A stretch of DNA of 64,000 nucleotides from Pseudoalteromonas viridis (GTDB lineage: Bacteria; Pseudomonadota; Gammaproteobacteria; Enterobacterales; Alteromonadaceae). The translations under genes were made by a program, and so were the position numbers. The notes under the pieces were generated by a model that was not told where the DNA came from, ran no database searches, and saw only the letters and a program-made list of their open reading frames with translations. The stretch covers positions 3,667,001 to 3,731,000 of the forward strand of contig NZ_CP072425.1 of NCBI RefSeq assembly GCF_017742995.1. The letters run 5' to 3'. Positions 9,205 to 18,443 of the stretch are shown here, piece by piece (positions within the stretch are counted from its first letter, which is position 1; each line of letters starts with the position of its first letter).

Positions 9205-10383
9205 TTAAACTTCGACGGCTAATGCCACCGCTTCGCCACCACCGATACACAGTGAGGCAATGCCTTTTGATAAACCGCGATTGCGCAGTGCATGAATAAG
9301 CGTTACCAGAATACGCGCGCCGCTGGCACCAATTGGATGACCCAGTGCACACGCACCACCGTTCACGTTTACTTTGCTCTGATCCAGGCCAAGCTCGCTA
9401 ATAGCCAACATAGTCACCATAGCGAACGCTTCGTTGATCTCCCACAGATCGACATCGTCTTTAGACCAGCCAGTTTGCTCAAGCAGTTTATTCATTGCAC
9501 CTACTGGTGCCACAGTGAACTCGGCAGGCGCCTGAGAGTGTGTGGTGTGGCCGGCAATTTTACACAGTGGTGTTAAACCATGGCGTTTCGCTTCTGATTC
9601 GCTCATCAATACCAGTGCTGCTGCACCGTCAGAGATAGAAGACGAGTTCGCTGCTGTGATAGTGCCATCTTTTTTGAACGCCGGGCGCAGTGATGGGATT
9701 TTATCCGGACGTGCATTGCCTGGCTGTTCATCAATCGCCACTTCTACGTCACCTTTACGGGTAGCAATGGTGTGCGCAGCAATTTCATTATTAAAGCTGC
9801 CGTTTTCAATGGCGGCGTTGGCTTTGCTCAGTGAGCTCAGCGCAAACTCGTCCATATTGTCACGGGTAATGCCGTATTGATCGGCCGTGTCTTGTGCGAA
9901 GCAACCCATTGCTTTGTTGTCGTAAGCATCTTCCAGGCCGTCTGCCATCATGTGATCTTTAATTTCACCATGACCCATGCGCATACCACCGCGCGCTTTA
10001 GGAATGAAGTAAGGTGCATTGGTCATGCTTTCCATACCACCGGCGATGGCATTTTTAATGCTGCCTGCTTTGATCAAATCGTGCGCAAACATAGCGGCTT
10101 TCAAACCAGAGCCACAGACTTTATTAATAGTCGTTGCGCCCGTTGAACGAGCCAGACCTGCATGTAACATAGCCTGACGCGCTGGCGCCTGACCTAAACC
10201 GGCTGGCAGTACACAGCCCATGATCACTTCATCAATACTGGCATCTGACAGGCCAGTCTCGGTCATCACCGCTTTAATTGCGGTTGCACCTAAGTCAGTA
10301 GCACTGGCGCCCGACAGGCTACCCATGAATCCACCCATTGGGGTGCGTTTTGCGGCGACAATGACAACAGCTTCGTTACTCAT
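9205..10383 (-). CDS. Acetyl-CoA C-acyltransferase (thiolase)
   Basis: A 392-residue degradative-type thiolase. The nucleophilic Cys is in INKVCGSGLKA near residue 89; the C-terminal motifs NGGACALGHPIGASGAR and CIGGGEA supply the catalytic His and second Cys. It is the first gene of the leftward operon, preceded by CAGGAG 8 bases before ATG. In this setting it probably cleaves 2-methylacetoacetyl-CoA (isoleucine) or acetoacetyl-CoA, the product of the leucine route and of the CoA-transferase encoded on the other side. A general AtoB role is equally compatible with the sequence. Confidence 0.92.
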   Translation of the reverse strand: MSNEAVVIVAAKRTPMGGFMGSLSGASATDLGATAIKAVMTETGLSDASIDEVIMGCVLPAGLGQAPARQAMLHAGLARSTGATTINKVCGSGLKAAMFAHDLIKAGSIKNAIAGGMESMTNAPYFIPKARGGMRMGHGEIKDHMMADGLEDAYDNKAMGCFAQDTADQYGITRDNMDEFALSSLSKANAAIENGSFNNEIAAHTIATRKGDVEVAIDEQPGNARPDKIPSLRPAFKKDGTITAANSSSISDGAAALVLMSESEAKRHGLTPLCKIAGHTTHSQAPAEFTVAPVGAMNKLLEQTGWSKDDVDLWEINEAFAMVTMLAISELGLDQSKVNVNGGACALGHPIGASGARILVTLIHALRNRGLSKGIASLCIGGGEAVALAVEV

Positions 10384-10438
10384 TAAAAAAACTCCTGTTT
10401 ACAAGCAAGTTGCTTGCTTTTAGTAATCTCTTACGTCG

Positions 10439-10467
10439 AGCATACCTAATATTTACGTTTACGCCAA
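10439..10467 (-). promoter_or_regulatory. Sigma-70-type promoter of the leftward valine operon
   Basis: On the minus strand a -35 box TTGGCG (10462-10467) and a -10 box TATGCT (10439-10444) are separated by exactly 17 bases, 56 bases before the thiolase start. The inverted repeat at 10452-10473 covers the -35 box and most of the spacer, so a protein bound there would block or remodel this promoter. Confidence 0.6.
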
Positions 10468-10473
10468 CGTAAA
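10452..10473. promoter_or_regulatory. Probable LiuR operator of the valine operon
   Basis: A perfect inverted repeat, TTTACGTT, six bases, AACGTAAA. It overlaps the promoter of the leftward operon. A closely related sequence occurs in front of liuR at 10718-10734 (14 of 17 bases alike). MerR-family LiuR is known to control branched-chain amino acid breakdown in related bacteria; binding here is inferred. Confidence 0.65.
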
Positions 10474-10496
10474 TCTAAAATCAAGCAAATTGCGAT

Positions 10497-10678
10497 CTCT
10501 GAAAGTGTAAAGTTAAGTTGCACATCGAGGTTGCCACTGGCGTGACTTCCGATGTGTCGTCCTCCTCGCCGCTCAGTCGCGGACAACGCGACGATACTGC
10601 TGTGTGACGTACCATCTGGAGTGCCTCAGCGGGTCTTCTGTAAGCTAAACGAATACCTAAAGTAGACCAGTATGGGCG
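10497..10678. repeat. Possible inserted intergenic element flanked by 8-base direct repeats
   Basis: The 182-base stretch differs in texture from the AT-rich control sequences around it: it is richer in G+C, contains a hairpin GTCGCG-N5-CGCGAC at 10576-10592, and is bordered by the direct repeat ATTGCGAT (10489-10496 and 10679-10686). It contains no supported gene, although a 75-codon leftward frame crosses it. No terminal inverted repeats were found, so an insertion origin is only a suggestion. Confidence 0.3.
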
Positions 10679-10717
10679 ATTGCGATATGCGACCAATGGA
10701 TGAAACAAACGCCATAC

Positions 10718-10746
10718 TTTACCTTTACGTAAACTTCACTTATATT
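10718..10746 (+). promoter_or_regulatory. liuR promoter with overlapping LiuR operator
   Basis: A -35-like TTTACC (10718-10723) and -10 TATATT (10741-10746) with 17-base spacing stand 33 bases before the liuR start. Between them lies the palindrome TTTACGTAAA (10724-10733). The 17-base motif TTTACCTTTACGTAAAC (10718-10734) matches the operator of the opposite operon at 14 positions, which points to autoregulation and joint control. Confidence 0.6.
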
Positions 10747-10779
10747 GGACAAATCAGTTTTGATGTAAGTGCGTAAACG

Positions 10780-11172
10780 ATGTTAGACAACAAAGAACCA
10801 ACTTATTCAATCAGCGAACTCGCCAAGGAGTTTGATATTACCACCCGAAGTATTCGGTTTTATGAAGATCAGGGATTACTTTCACCTGAACGCCATGGCC
10901 AGACCCGCATTTATTCTAAACGCGACAAAGTGCGCCTGAAACTCATTCTGCGTGGTAAGCGATTAGGCTTCACCCTGGCAGAAACCGGTCGTTTGTTCGA
11001 GCTTTACGACGCCGATAAATCAAGCGCCAAACAGCTTCATACTATGCTGCAACTGATCGAAGAAAAAAAGGCCGATCTGAGTCAGCAAATGGACGACATT
11101 AAAGTGGTCCTGATGGAGCTGGTAACAGCGGAGCGCCGCTGTCTGGATACATTAAAGAATTTAGATGAATAG
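10780..11172 (+). CDS. liuR: MerR-family regulator of branched-chain amino acid catabolism
   Basis: A 130-residue MerR-type protein. The N-terminal winged helix-turn-helix reads SISELAKEFDITTRSIRFYE (residues 9-28), followed by the typical wing DQGLLSPERHGQTRIYS and a C-terminal coiled-coil dimer helix (residues about 75-125). It lacks a metal-binding Cys cluster; the one Cys near the C-terminus is not conserved spacing. It is the first rightward gene before liuABCDE and divergent from the valine operon, and related operators occur in front of both. In Shewanella and relatives LiuR represses these genes; the same role is inferred here. Confidence 0.9.
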   Translation: MLDNKEPTYSISELAKEFDITTRSIRFYEDQGLLSPERHGQTRIYSKRDKVRLKLILRGKRLGFTLAETGRLFELYDADKSSAKQLHTMLQLIEEKKADLSQQMDDIKVVLMELVTAERRCLDTLKNLDE

Positions 11173-11250
11173 TGATTGAGCAATGTAGCACTTAAAGCGA
11201 GTCGCGGCGAGTGCTTAATCAAGAATAACTCTCACACAGGATAACTACAG

Positions 11251-12426
11251 ATGAGCACAGTATCACTTTATAAAGAACTTAACTTTGGCCTGGGCGAAAC
11301 CGCGGACATGATCCGTGACCACGTCAACAGCTTTGCCAGCAGCGAAATCGCCCCACTGGCAGAAAAAACCGACGAAGAAAATGCCTTTCCGAATGAAATG
11401 TGGCCTAAGTTTGGCGACATGGGCCTGCTGGGCATCACGGTGCCGGAAGAATTTGGTGGTGCCAACATGGGCTATCTGGAACATGTCATTGCGATGGAAG
11501 AGATCAGCCGTGCCAGCGCCTCAATCGGACTCAGCTATGGTGCGCACTCAAACCTGTGTGTAAACCAGATCAACCGCAACGGTAACCAGGCACAAAAAGA
11601 AAAATACCTGCCTAAACTGGTTTCCGGCGAGCACATTGGTGCACTGGCCATGAGTGAACCAAACTCCGGCTCAGATGTGGTATCCATGAAACTCAAAGCC
11701 GAGAAAAAAGGCGATAAGTTTATTCTGAACGGCAATAAGATGTGGATCACCAATGGTCCGGATGCCGATGTCTTTGTGATCTATGCAAAAACCGATTTAG
11801 AAGCCGGTCCGCGTGGGATCACAGCATTCATCGTTGAGAAAAACTTCCCGGGCTTTTCTACAGCTCAAAAGCTCGACAAACTGGGCATGCGTGGTTCAAA
11901 CACCTGTGAGCTGGTGTTTGAAAACTGTGAAGTACCTGAAGAGAATATTCTGGGTAACTATAATGAAGGCGTTAAAGTCCTGATGAGTGGCCTGGATTAT
12001 GAACGTGTGGTACTGGCCGGCGGCCCGCTTGGGATCATGCAGGCTTGTATGGATGTGGTTGTGCCTTATATCCACGAGCGTAAGCAGTTCAATCAGTCTA
12101 TTGGTGAATTCCAGCTTGTACAGGGCAAAATCGCCGACATGTATACGCAAATGAATGCTGCACGCTCTTATGTCTATACAGTGGCAAAAGCCTGCGACCG
12201 TGGCGAAACCACCCGTAAAGATGCCGCCGGTGCAATTTTGTATGCCGCCGAGCTGGCAACTAAAATGGCGCTCGATGCAATTCAGTTGCTGGGTGGTAAC
12301 GGTTACATCAATGAATACCCTACCGGACGTCTTCTACGTGATGCCAAACTGTATGAAATTGGCGCGGGCACCTCTGAGATCCGCCGTATGCTGATCGGTC
12401 GTGAGCTGTTCACCGAAAGCCGCTAA
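11251..12426 (+). CDS. liuA: Isovaleryl-CoA dehydrogenase
   Basis: A 391-residue FAD flavoprotein that turns isovaleryl-CoA into 3-methylcrotonyl-CoA, the first committed step of leucine breakdown. It has [15 protein letters not shown] and [10 protein letters not shown] for FAD and substrate. The diagnostic feature is the catalytic Glu in [14 protein letters not shown] near residue 250, while the usual C-terminal Glu site reads GAGTSEI; this pairing marks isovaleryl-CoA dehydrogenases. It follows liuR by 78 bases and precedes liuB by 9. Electrons would go to electron-transfer flavoprotein encoded elsewhere. Confidence 0.95.
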   Translation: MSTVSLYKELNFGLGETADMIRDHVNSFASSEIAPLAEKTDEENAFPNEMWPKFGDMGLLGITVPEEFGGANMGYLEHVIAMEEISRASASIGLSYGAHSNLCVNQINRNGNQAQKEKYLPKLVSGEHIGALAMSEPNSGSDVVSMKLKAEKKGDKFILNGNKMWITNGPDADVFVIYAKTDLEAGPRGITAFIVEKNFPGFSTAQKLDKLGMRGSNTCELVFENCEVPEENILGNYNEGVKVLMSGLDYERVVLAGGPLGIMQACMDVVVPYIHERKQFNQSIGEFQLVQGKIADMYTQMNAARSYVYTVAKACDRGETTRKDAAGAILYAAELATKMALDAIQLLGGNGYINEYPTGRLLRDAKLYEIGAGTSEIRRMLIGRELFTESR

Positions 12427-12435
12427 GGAGGCAGC

Positions 12436-14043
12436 ATGACAGTACTAAACTCGAATGTTAATAGTCATGATCCGCAGTTTAAGGCAAACCAGGATGCGAT
12501 GGCGTCCCTGGTTGCCGACCTCAATGATAAGGTTGCAACTTTGTCTATGGGCGGCGGTGAAGCGCTGATCGCCCGCCACCAGAGCCGCGGCAAGCTATTT
12601 GTCCGTGACCGCATTGAGCATCTGCTTGATGAGGGCTCTCCCTTTTTAGAGATCTCTCAGTTTGCCGCCTTCGGTGTATATGAGCAGGATATTCCCTGTG
12701 CCGGTGTCGTGGCCGGTATTGGCCGGGTAAAAGGCGTGGAGTGCATGATAGTGGCGAACGACGCCACAGTGAAAGGCGGCACTTACTTCCCACTCACAGT
12801 AAAAAAGCACCTGCGCGCGCAAGAAATTGCAGAACGTTGCCACCTGCCCTGCATTTATCTAGTTGACTCGGGCGGTGCGAACCTGCCGGAGCAGGATGAA
12901 GTATTCCCGGATAAACTGCACTTTGGCCGTATTTTTTATAACCAGGCGCGTATGTCAGCCAAAGGCATCCCGCAAATTGCCGTGGTGATGGGCCTGTGTA
13001 CCGCCGGTGGTGCATACGTGCCAGCGATGGCCGATGAAAGTATCATAGTAAAAGAACAAGGGACGATATTCCTCGCGGGCCCGCCACTGGTAAAAGCGGC
13101 GACCGGTGAAGAAGTCAGCGCCGAGGACCTCGGTGGTGCCGATGTGCACTGCAAAGTATCCGGGGTTGCGGACCATTATGCGGAAAACGATGAACACGCG
13201 CTGTCTATCGCCCGCCAGTGTGTTTCCCGCCTCAATCACCAACGCCCTGTTCGCCCCGTTCTGAAAGACTTTAAAGCACCAAGATACGATATTCGCGAAA
13301 TCTACGGCATCGTCGGAACAGACCTGAAAAAGCCGTTTGATGTACGCGAAGTGATTGCCCGTATCGTGGACGACTCACAGTTTGACGAGTTTAAACGCTA
13401 CTTTGGTGAAACCCTGGTTACCGGCTTTGCCGAAATTTATGGCCATCCGGTCGGGATCGTCGCCAATAACGGGATTTTATTCTCTGAGTCGGCGCAAAAA
13501 GGCGCCCACTTTATTCAGCTCTGTGCCCAGCGTAACATTCCGCTGCTGTTCTTGCAGAACATTACCGGCTTTATGGTAGGTCAAAAATACGAAGCAGAAG
13601 GCATTGCCAAACACGGTGCTAAAATGGTGACCGCGGTGTCTTGTGCAGACGTGCCGAAATTTACCGTGCTGATCGGTGGCTCTTATGGTGCCGGTAACTA
13701 CGGCATGTGCGGCCGAGCCTATGAACCCACCATGATGTGGATGTGGCCCAATGCCCGTATCTCGGTCATGGGTGGCGAGCAGGCGGCCGGCGTACTGACA
13801 CAGGTTCGTCAGGACGGTCTGGCGCGTAAAGGCCAGTCGATGAGCGACGAAGAAGTGGCTGAGTTTAAAAAGCCCATTGTCGAGCAATACGAAAAACAAG
13901 GCCACCCCTACTACGCCAGTGCGCGCTTGTGGGACGATGGCATTATCGATCCTGCCGACACGCGTACGGTTCTTGGTCTGGCGCTTGAAGCGGCTGCCAA
14001 TGCACCAGAGCAGGATTCAAAATTCGGCATTTTCCGGATGTAA
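12436..14043 (+). CDS. liuB: Methylcrotonyl-CoA carboxylase, carboxyltransferase (beta) subunit
   Basis: A 535-residue carboxyltransferase that moves CO2 from biotin, carried on LiuD, to 3-methylcrotonyl-CoA. N- and C-terminal crotonase-like halves are visible; conserved stretches are [27 protein letters not shown] and [11 protein letters not shown]. Length matches bacterial and mitochondrial beta subunits. The start has AAGGAGG 5 bases upstream, overlapping the liuA stop. Its partner alpha subunit (14846-16789) is two genes downstream, so both subunits come from one transcript. Confidence 0.95.
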   Translation: MTVLNSNVNSHDPQFKANQDAMASLVADLNDKVATLSMGGGEALIARHQSRGKLFVRDRIEHLLDEGSPFLEISQFAAFGVYEQDIPCAGVVAGIGRVKGVECMIVANDATVKGGTYFPLTVKKHLRAQEIAERCHLPCIYLVDSGGANLPEQDEVFPDKLHFGRIFYNQARMSAKGIPQIAVVMGLCTAGGAYVPAMADESIIVKEQGTIFLAGPPLVKAATGEEVSAEDLGGADVHCKVSGVADHYAENDEHALSIARQCVSRLNHQRPVRPVLKDFKAPRYDIREIYGIVGTDLKKPFDVREVIARIVDDSQFDEFKRYFGETLVTGFAEIYGHPVGIVANNGILFSESAQKGAHFIQLCAQRNIPLLFLQNITGFMVGQKYEAEGIAKHGAKMVTAVSCADVPKFTVLIGGSYGAGNYGMCGRAYEPTMMWMWPNARISVMGGEQAAGVLTQVRQDGLARKGQSMSDEEVAEFKKPIVEQYEKQGHPYYASARLWDDGIIDPADTRTVLGLALEAAANAPEQDSKFGIFRM

Positions 14044-14052
14044 GAAGGCCCT

Positions 14053-14835
14053 ATGTCAGTAACCTTAAATATCACCAAGAGCAAAGTCGCCATTTTGGAA
14101 CTTAGCCGCCCGGAAAAGCACAATGCCTTCAATGCTGAGGTCATTGCCGAGCTAATTAAAAGTATTGAATACGCCAACGAGCTGGATATTCGTGCATTAG
14201 TTTTAAAAACCAATGGCAAGCACTTCTCTGCAGGTGCCGATCTGGCGTGGATGAAATCCATGGCCGGCAATAACTACGACGAGAACGTCGCTGACTCTAT
14301 GGAGCTGGCCAAACTGATGAAAGTGCTGGCAAACAGCCCGCACCCAACGGTGTGTCTGGTTCAGGGCGCAGCATTTGGTGGTGCACTGGGCCTCATTGCC
14401 TGCTGTGACATTGCCGTTGCGACCCCGGATGCTAAATTCTGTTTGAGCGAAGTCAAGCTGGGGCTTATTCCCGCCGTGATCAGCCCTTATGTGATCCGCG
14501 CCATTGGCGAGCGTCAGGCACGTCGCTATTTCCTCAGTGCTGAGATCTTTACTGCAGATAAAGCACTGAGCATGGGTCTTATCCACGAAATCGCCGAAGA
14601 CTTAGCCGGTGCCGAATCTCACTTTATTGAAACCCTGCTGAACAATGGCCCGGTGGCGGTCAAAAATGCCAAGGCACTGATAGATGAAGTGGCAGGCCAT
14701 GCCATTGATGACACACTGATTGCACACACCGCAAAACGGATCGCTGAGATCCGCGTTAGCGAAGAAGGACAGGAAGGCCTGAGCGCCTTTTTCGACAAAC
14801 GTGCCCCCGGCTGGCAAAACGCGGCCAGCAAGTAA
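14053..14835 (+). CDS. liuC: Methylglutaconyl-CoA hydratase
   Basis: A 260-residue crotonase. Motifs: HFSAGADLAWMKSMA near residue 56 (the WMK extension is typical of methylglutaconyl-CoA hydratases), GAAFGGALGLIACCDIA, and LSEVKLGLIPAVISPYV. It should hydrate 3-methylglutaconyl-CoA to HMG-CoA. It lies 9 bases after liuB and 10 bases before the liuD start, so the five liu genes are tightly packed. A general enoyl-CoA hydratase role is less likely given its position between the two carboxylase subunit genes. Confidence 0.93.
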   Translation: MSVTLNITKSKVAILELSRPEKHNAFNAEVIAELIKSIEYANELDIRALVLKTNGKHFSAGADLAWMKSMAGNNYDENVADSMELAKLMKVLANSPHPTVCLVQGAAFGGALGLIACCDIAVATPDAKFCLSEVKLGLIPAVISPYVIRAIGERQARRYFLSAEIFTADKALSMGLIHEIAEDLAGAESHFIETLLNNGPVAVKNAKALIDEVAGHAIDDTLIAHTAKRIAEIRVSEEGQEGLSAFFDKRAPGWQNAASK

Positions 14836-14845
14836 GGAGTACACT

Positions 14846-16789
14846 ATGTTAAAGAAAATTCTGATAGCCAACCGTGGCGAAATCGCCTGTCGCGTCATGC
14901 GCAGCGCCAAGCGTCTGGGTCTGAGCACTGTTGCCGTATACTCCGATGCCGATGCCAATGCCATGCACGTCCAACAGGCTGACGAGGCCTATCACATAGG
15001 TCCGGCGCCAAGTAAAGACTCTTACCTGGTTGCTGAGCGTATTCTGGACGTTGCCAAACGTGCCGGTGCGGATTGTATCCATCCGGGTTACGGATTCTTG
15101 TCCGAAAACGAAGCCTTTGCCCAGGCTTGTGAGCAGGCCGATATTGCCTTTATTGGTCCGCTGGCCAGTTCAATTGAAGCCATGGGGTCAAAAACCCGCG
15201 CCAAAGAGATCATGGCCGAGGCCAATGTGCCGCTAGTGCCCGGCTATTATGGCAAGCAACAGGATACTGATTTTCTGGCTCAGGAAGCAGAGAAAGTAGG
15301 CTATCCGGTGCTTATAAAAGCGGCTTACGGTGGCGGTGGTAAAGGTATGCGCGTTGTGCGCGAAGCCAGCGAATTTATCAGTGCCCTTGAAGGCGCTAAG
15401 CGTGAGGCCGCAGCCAGTTTTGGTAACGATCTGGTGCTGCTGGAACGTTTTGTCGATAAGCCGCGCCATGTTGAAGTACAAGTATTTGCCGACAGCCATG
15501 GTAATTGCGTGTATCTGGGCGACCGCGACTGCTCATTGCAGCGCCGCCACCAAAAAGTCATTGAAGAAGCTCCTGCGCCGGATCTAAGTGCAGAGCTGCG
15601 TCGTGAAATGGGTGAAGCCGCTGTGCGATGTGCCCAGGCTATCAACTACCGCGGTGCCGGCACCGTTGAGTTCTTACTGTGTGGTGACGAGTTCTTCTTT
15701 ATGGAAATGAACACGCGTTTGCAAGTAGAACACCCGGTGACAGAAATGGTCACCGATCAGGATTTGGTTGAGTGGCAGATCCGTGTCGCTAATAATGAAG
15801 TACTGCCACTGACCCAGGATGAGATCCGTCTCAGCGGCCACAGCTTCGAAGCACGTATTTATGCCGAAGATCCGCAGGAAAACTTTATGCCCTGCTCTGG
15901 CGTGTTGTCTCATCTGGGCTTCCCACAAGCCAAAGACGGTGTGCGCATCGATACAGGTGTACAACAAGGTGATGAGATCAGCCCATTCTATGACCCGATG
16001 ATCGCTAAGTTGATTGTGCACGGTCGCGACCGTCGTACTGCGCTATTAAAATTACGCAGCGCACTGGCCGAGGTGCATCTGGCCGGTCTGAAGAGCAATA
16101 TTGCCTTCTTACATCACCTGGCAGGCCACCCGGCATTCAGTACCACAGCACCGGATACTCACTTTATTGACACCCAAACCGAGACGCTGACGGCATCTCA
16201 GGCGCCCAATGACTTATTGGTTTGTCTGGCCAGTGCGGCCTATCTGGCGCATCAGCAGGCAGAGAAAGTGACCTCGCCGTGGCAGCTATCGGGCTTTAAG
16301 CTCAACCAGCCGCGTCGCCAGGTATTGCCATTTGCCGACCATCTGGTGATAGCCGAAGCCAGTGGCAATCAGTGGCAAGTGTTTTATCAGGACCTCGACC
16401 ACACGATGGATGTGCGCCTGGATGGTCACAGCCTGGTCGCTAACCTGGATGGCAAGCGTTTGCTGGCGGATGTGGTGATCACCGAAGAGCAGATCACGGT
16501 TATGTTCGGCCCCTATCAGTTTGATGTTGCGCTTAAGTCGAAGCACTATGTTAGCGAGCATGAGCATCAGGAAGCACCGCTGGCCGCGCCACTGAACGGT
16601 ACGGTCGTGAAACACCTGCAAAGTGTTGGCGCTCAGGTGAGCAAAGGCGACCCTGTTGTGGTCATCGAGGCAATGAAAATGGAATACACCCTGAATGCGC
16701 CGTTTGATGGCACGCTCACCAGCTATTGTTTCGACGAAGGCGAGCTGGTCAGTCACGGCGCAATGCTTGCGATTGTTGAGGAGGCCTGA
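14846..16789 (+). CDS. liuD: Methylcrotonyl-CoA carboxylase, biotin-containing (alpha) subunit
   Basis: A 647-residue biotin carboxylase/carrier protein. The start at 14846 (MLKKILIANRGE) was preferred to an upstream in-frame ATG at 14801 because AAGGAG stands 6 bases before it and the family begins at that residue. Order of domains: biotin carboxylase N-domain (about 1-110), ATP grasp with GGGGKGMRVV near 160, C-domain to about 445, a poorly conserved linker, then the biotinyl domain with EAMKMEYTL near 612, where the Lys is biotinylated. It works with LiuB to make 3-methylglutaconyl-CoA. The stop codon is separated from liuE by one base. Confidence 0.95.
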   Translation: MLKKILIANRGEIACRVMRSAKRLGLSTVAVYSDADANAMHVQQADEAYHIGPAPSKDSYLVAERILDVAKRAGADCIHPGYGFLSENEAFAQACEQADIAFIGPLASSIEAMGSKTRAKEIMAEANVPLVPGYYGKQQDTDFLAQEAEKVGYPVLIKAAYGGGGKGMRVVREASEFISALEGAKREAAASFGNDLVLLERFVDKPRHVEVQVFADSHGNCVYLGDRDCSLQRRHQKVIEEAPAPDLSAELRREMGEAAVRCAQAINYRGAGTVEFLLCGDEFFFMEMNTRLQVEHPVTEMVTDQDLVEWQIRVANNEVLPLTQDEIRLSGHSFEARIYAEDPQENFMPCSGVLSHLGFPQAKDGVRIDTGVQQGDEISPFYDPMIAKLIVHGRDRRTALLKLRSALAEVHLAGLKSNIAFLHHLAGHPAFSTTAPDTHFIDTQTETLTASQAPNDLLVCLASAAYLAHQQAEKVTSPWQLSGFKLNQPRRQVLPFADHLVIAEASGNQWQVFYQDLDHTMDVRLDGHSLVANLDGKRLLADVVITEEQITVMFGPYQFDVALKSKHYVSEHEHQEAPLAAPLNGTVVKHLQSVGAQVSKGDPVVVIEAMKMEYTLNAPFDGTLTSYCFDEGELVSHGAMLAIVEEA

Positions 16790-16790
16790 A

Positions 16791-17699
16791 ATGGCGAGCT
16801 ATCCAGCACAGGTCAAAATAGTTGAAGTAGGTGCACGTGATGGCCTGCAAAACGAATCCAGTGTATCGACCGACGCGAAAATCGCGCTGGTCAATGCACT
16901 GGCCGACGCCGGTTTGAAACACATTGAGGCCGGCGCATTTGTCTCGCCCAAGTGGGTGCCGCAAATGGCCGACTCAAGTAATGTGATCCGGGGCTTTGTA
17001 CGCCGTGAGGGTGTTGAGATCAGCGCCCTTACGCCAAATCTCAAAGGCGCCGAACTGGCCCTTGCCAATGAGGTCGACGAGTTTGCGATTTTCACCGCTG
17101 CCAGCGAAGCCTTTACACAAAAAAACATCAACTGCTCCATTGAAGAAAGTATTGAACGCTTCCGCCCGGTGGTTGAGCTTGCACAAAAAAACAACATCAA
17201 AGTCAGGGGCTACGTAAGCTGTGTGGTTGGCTGCCCGTATCAGGGAGAGGTCGAACCAGAGCAGGTTCTGGCGGTGTGTAAACAATTATTGGCATTGGGC
17301 TGCTACGAGATCAGTCTTGGCGATACCATAGGTGTGGGCACAGCCAACCAGGTCAGGCAGCTGCTAACGTTATTACTGTCACATATCCCAGCCGAGCGCC
17401 TTGCCGTGCACTTTCATGATACCTATGGTCAGGCTTTGGCAAACATACATACTGCACTGGAACTGGGCATTGCGACCATAGATTCCGCCGTTGCCGGACT
17501 GGGTGGTTGTCCCTATGCTAAGGGCGCGTCAGGAAATGTTGCCACTGAGGATGTTGTTTACTTGCTGCAAGGACTTGGCATTGACAGTGGAATTGATTTA
17601 GAAAGACTGGCAAAAGCAGGCTGGCAGATTTGTGAGGCGCTGGATAAAGCGCCAGTAAGCAAGGTGTCTCTGGCGCTGAAAAACAGCTGTCAGTCATAA
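16791..17699 (+). CDS. liuE: Hydroxymethylglutaryl-CoA lyase
   Basis: A 302-residue TIM-barrel enzyme that cleaves HMG-CoA to acetyl-CoA and acetoacetate, the last step of leucine breakdown. The start at 16791 follows the liuD stop by one base, with GAGGAGG 8 bases upstream inside liuD. Motifs: [11 protein letters not shown] (residues 11-21, metal-binding Asp), [12 protein letters not shown], and [17 protein letters not shown], which holds the signature Cys. The acetoacetate formed is the substrate of the CoA-transferase encoded next (17735-19106). Confidence 0.96.
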   Translation: MASYPAQVKIVEVGARDGLQNESSVSTDAKIALVNALADAGLKHIEAGAFVSPKWVPQMADSSNVIRGFVRREGVEISALTPNLKGAELALANEVDEFAIFTAASEAFTQKNINCSIEESIERFRPVVELAQKNNIKVRGYVSCVVGCPYQGEVEPEQVLAVCKQLLALGCYEISLGDTIGVGTANQVRQLLTLLLSHIPAERLAVHFHDTYGQALANIHTALELGIATIDSAVAGLGGCPYAKGASGNVATEDVVYLLQGLGIDSGIDLERLAKAGWQICEALDKAPVSKVSLALKNSCQS

Positions 17700-17734
17700 C
17701 AACCGAAAAACAACGAACAACTAGGAGTGGGCTA

Positions 17735-18433
17735 ATGGCCGGTTTCGATAAAGTAGTTTCAAGCTATGAAGCAGCAATGGAGGGCCTCAAAGATGGCGAT
17801 ACCATTATTGCCGGTGGCTTTGGATTATGTGGTATTCCAGAAGGGTTAATTGCAGAAATTAAGCGCAAGCAAACCAAAGAGCTGACCGTGGTTTCTAACA
17901 ACTGTGGGGTTGATGACTTTGGTTTGGGTATTTTGCTTCATGACCGCCAAATCAAGAAAATCATTGCTTCTTACGTGGGTGAAAACGCCCTGTTTGAGCA
18001 ACAGCTGTTAGACGGCATTATCGACGTTGAACTGACGCCTCAGGGCACTTTGGCTGAGAAAATGCGCGCAGGCGGTGCAGGTATCCCGGGTTTCTATACC
18101 GCGACCGGCTATGGCACCCCAGTTGCCGAGGGTAAAGAAGTCAAAGAGTTCGATGGCCGTCCTTACATTCTTGAAGAGTCTATCACTGGCGAATTCGCCA
18201 TCGTTAAGGCCTGGAAGGCTGATCGCTATGGCAACCTGGTATTCCGCCACACTGCGATGAACTTTAACCCTATGGCTGCAACGGCGGGTAAAATTACCGT
18301 TGCCGAGGTCGAAGAAATCGTCGAGCCGGGCGAGCTGGCACCAAGCGAGATCCACACACCGGGGATCTATGTTAATCGCGTAATTCAGGGTAGCTTTGAA
18401 AAACGCATCGAACGTGTCACAACCCGTAAGTAA
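17735..18433 (+). CDS. 3-oxoacid CoA-transferase, subunit A
   Basis: A 232-residue alpha subunit of a succinyl-CoA:3-ketoacid CoA-transferase. The CoA-transferase family signature reads [13 protein letters not shown] near residues 27-39, with later [13 protein letters not shown]. It pairs with subunit B directly after it and would activate the acetoacetate released by LiuE to acetoacetyl-CoA, which the thiolase at 9205-10383 then splits. It begins 35 bases after liuE, with AGGAG upstream. An AtoD-type acetate CoA-transferase is the alternative, since the families are hard to separate by eye. Confidence 0.93.
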   Translation: MAGFDKVVSSYEAAMEGLKDGDTIIAGGFGLCGIPEGLIAEIKRKQTKELTVVSNNCGVDDFGLGILLHDRQIKKIIASYVGENALFEQQLLDGIIDVELTPQGTLAEKMRAGGAGIPGFYTATGYGTPVAEGKEVKEFDGRPYILEESITGEFAIVKAWKADRYGNLVFRHTAMNFNPMAATAGKITVAEVEEIVEPGELAPSEIHTPGIYVNRVIQGSFEKRIERVTTRK

Positions 18434-18443
18434 GGAGATCACC

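Noticed and set aside
10481..10708. Leftward 75-codon frame in the liu divergent region
   Set aside because: It crosses the possible repeat element, has no good ribosome site, and shows unusual Arg/Ser-rich composition; treated as a by-product of the element.
16695..16790. Upstream extension of liuE into liuD
   Set aside because: Would read through the biotinyl domain of liuD in another frame; the ATG at 16791 has a good ribosome site and the correct family N-terminus.
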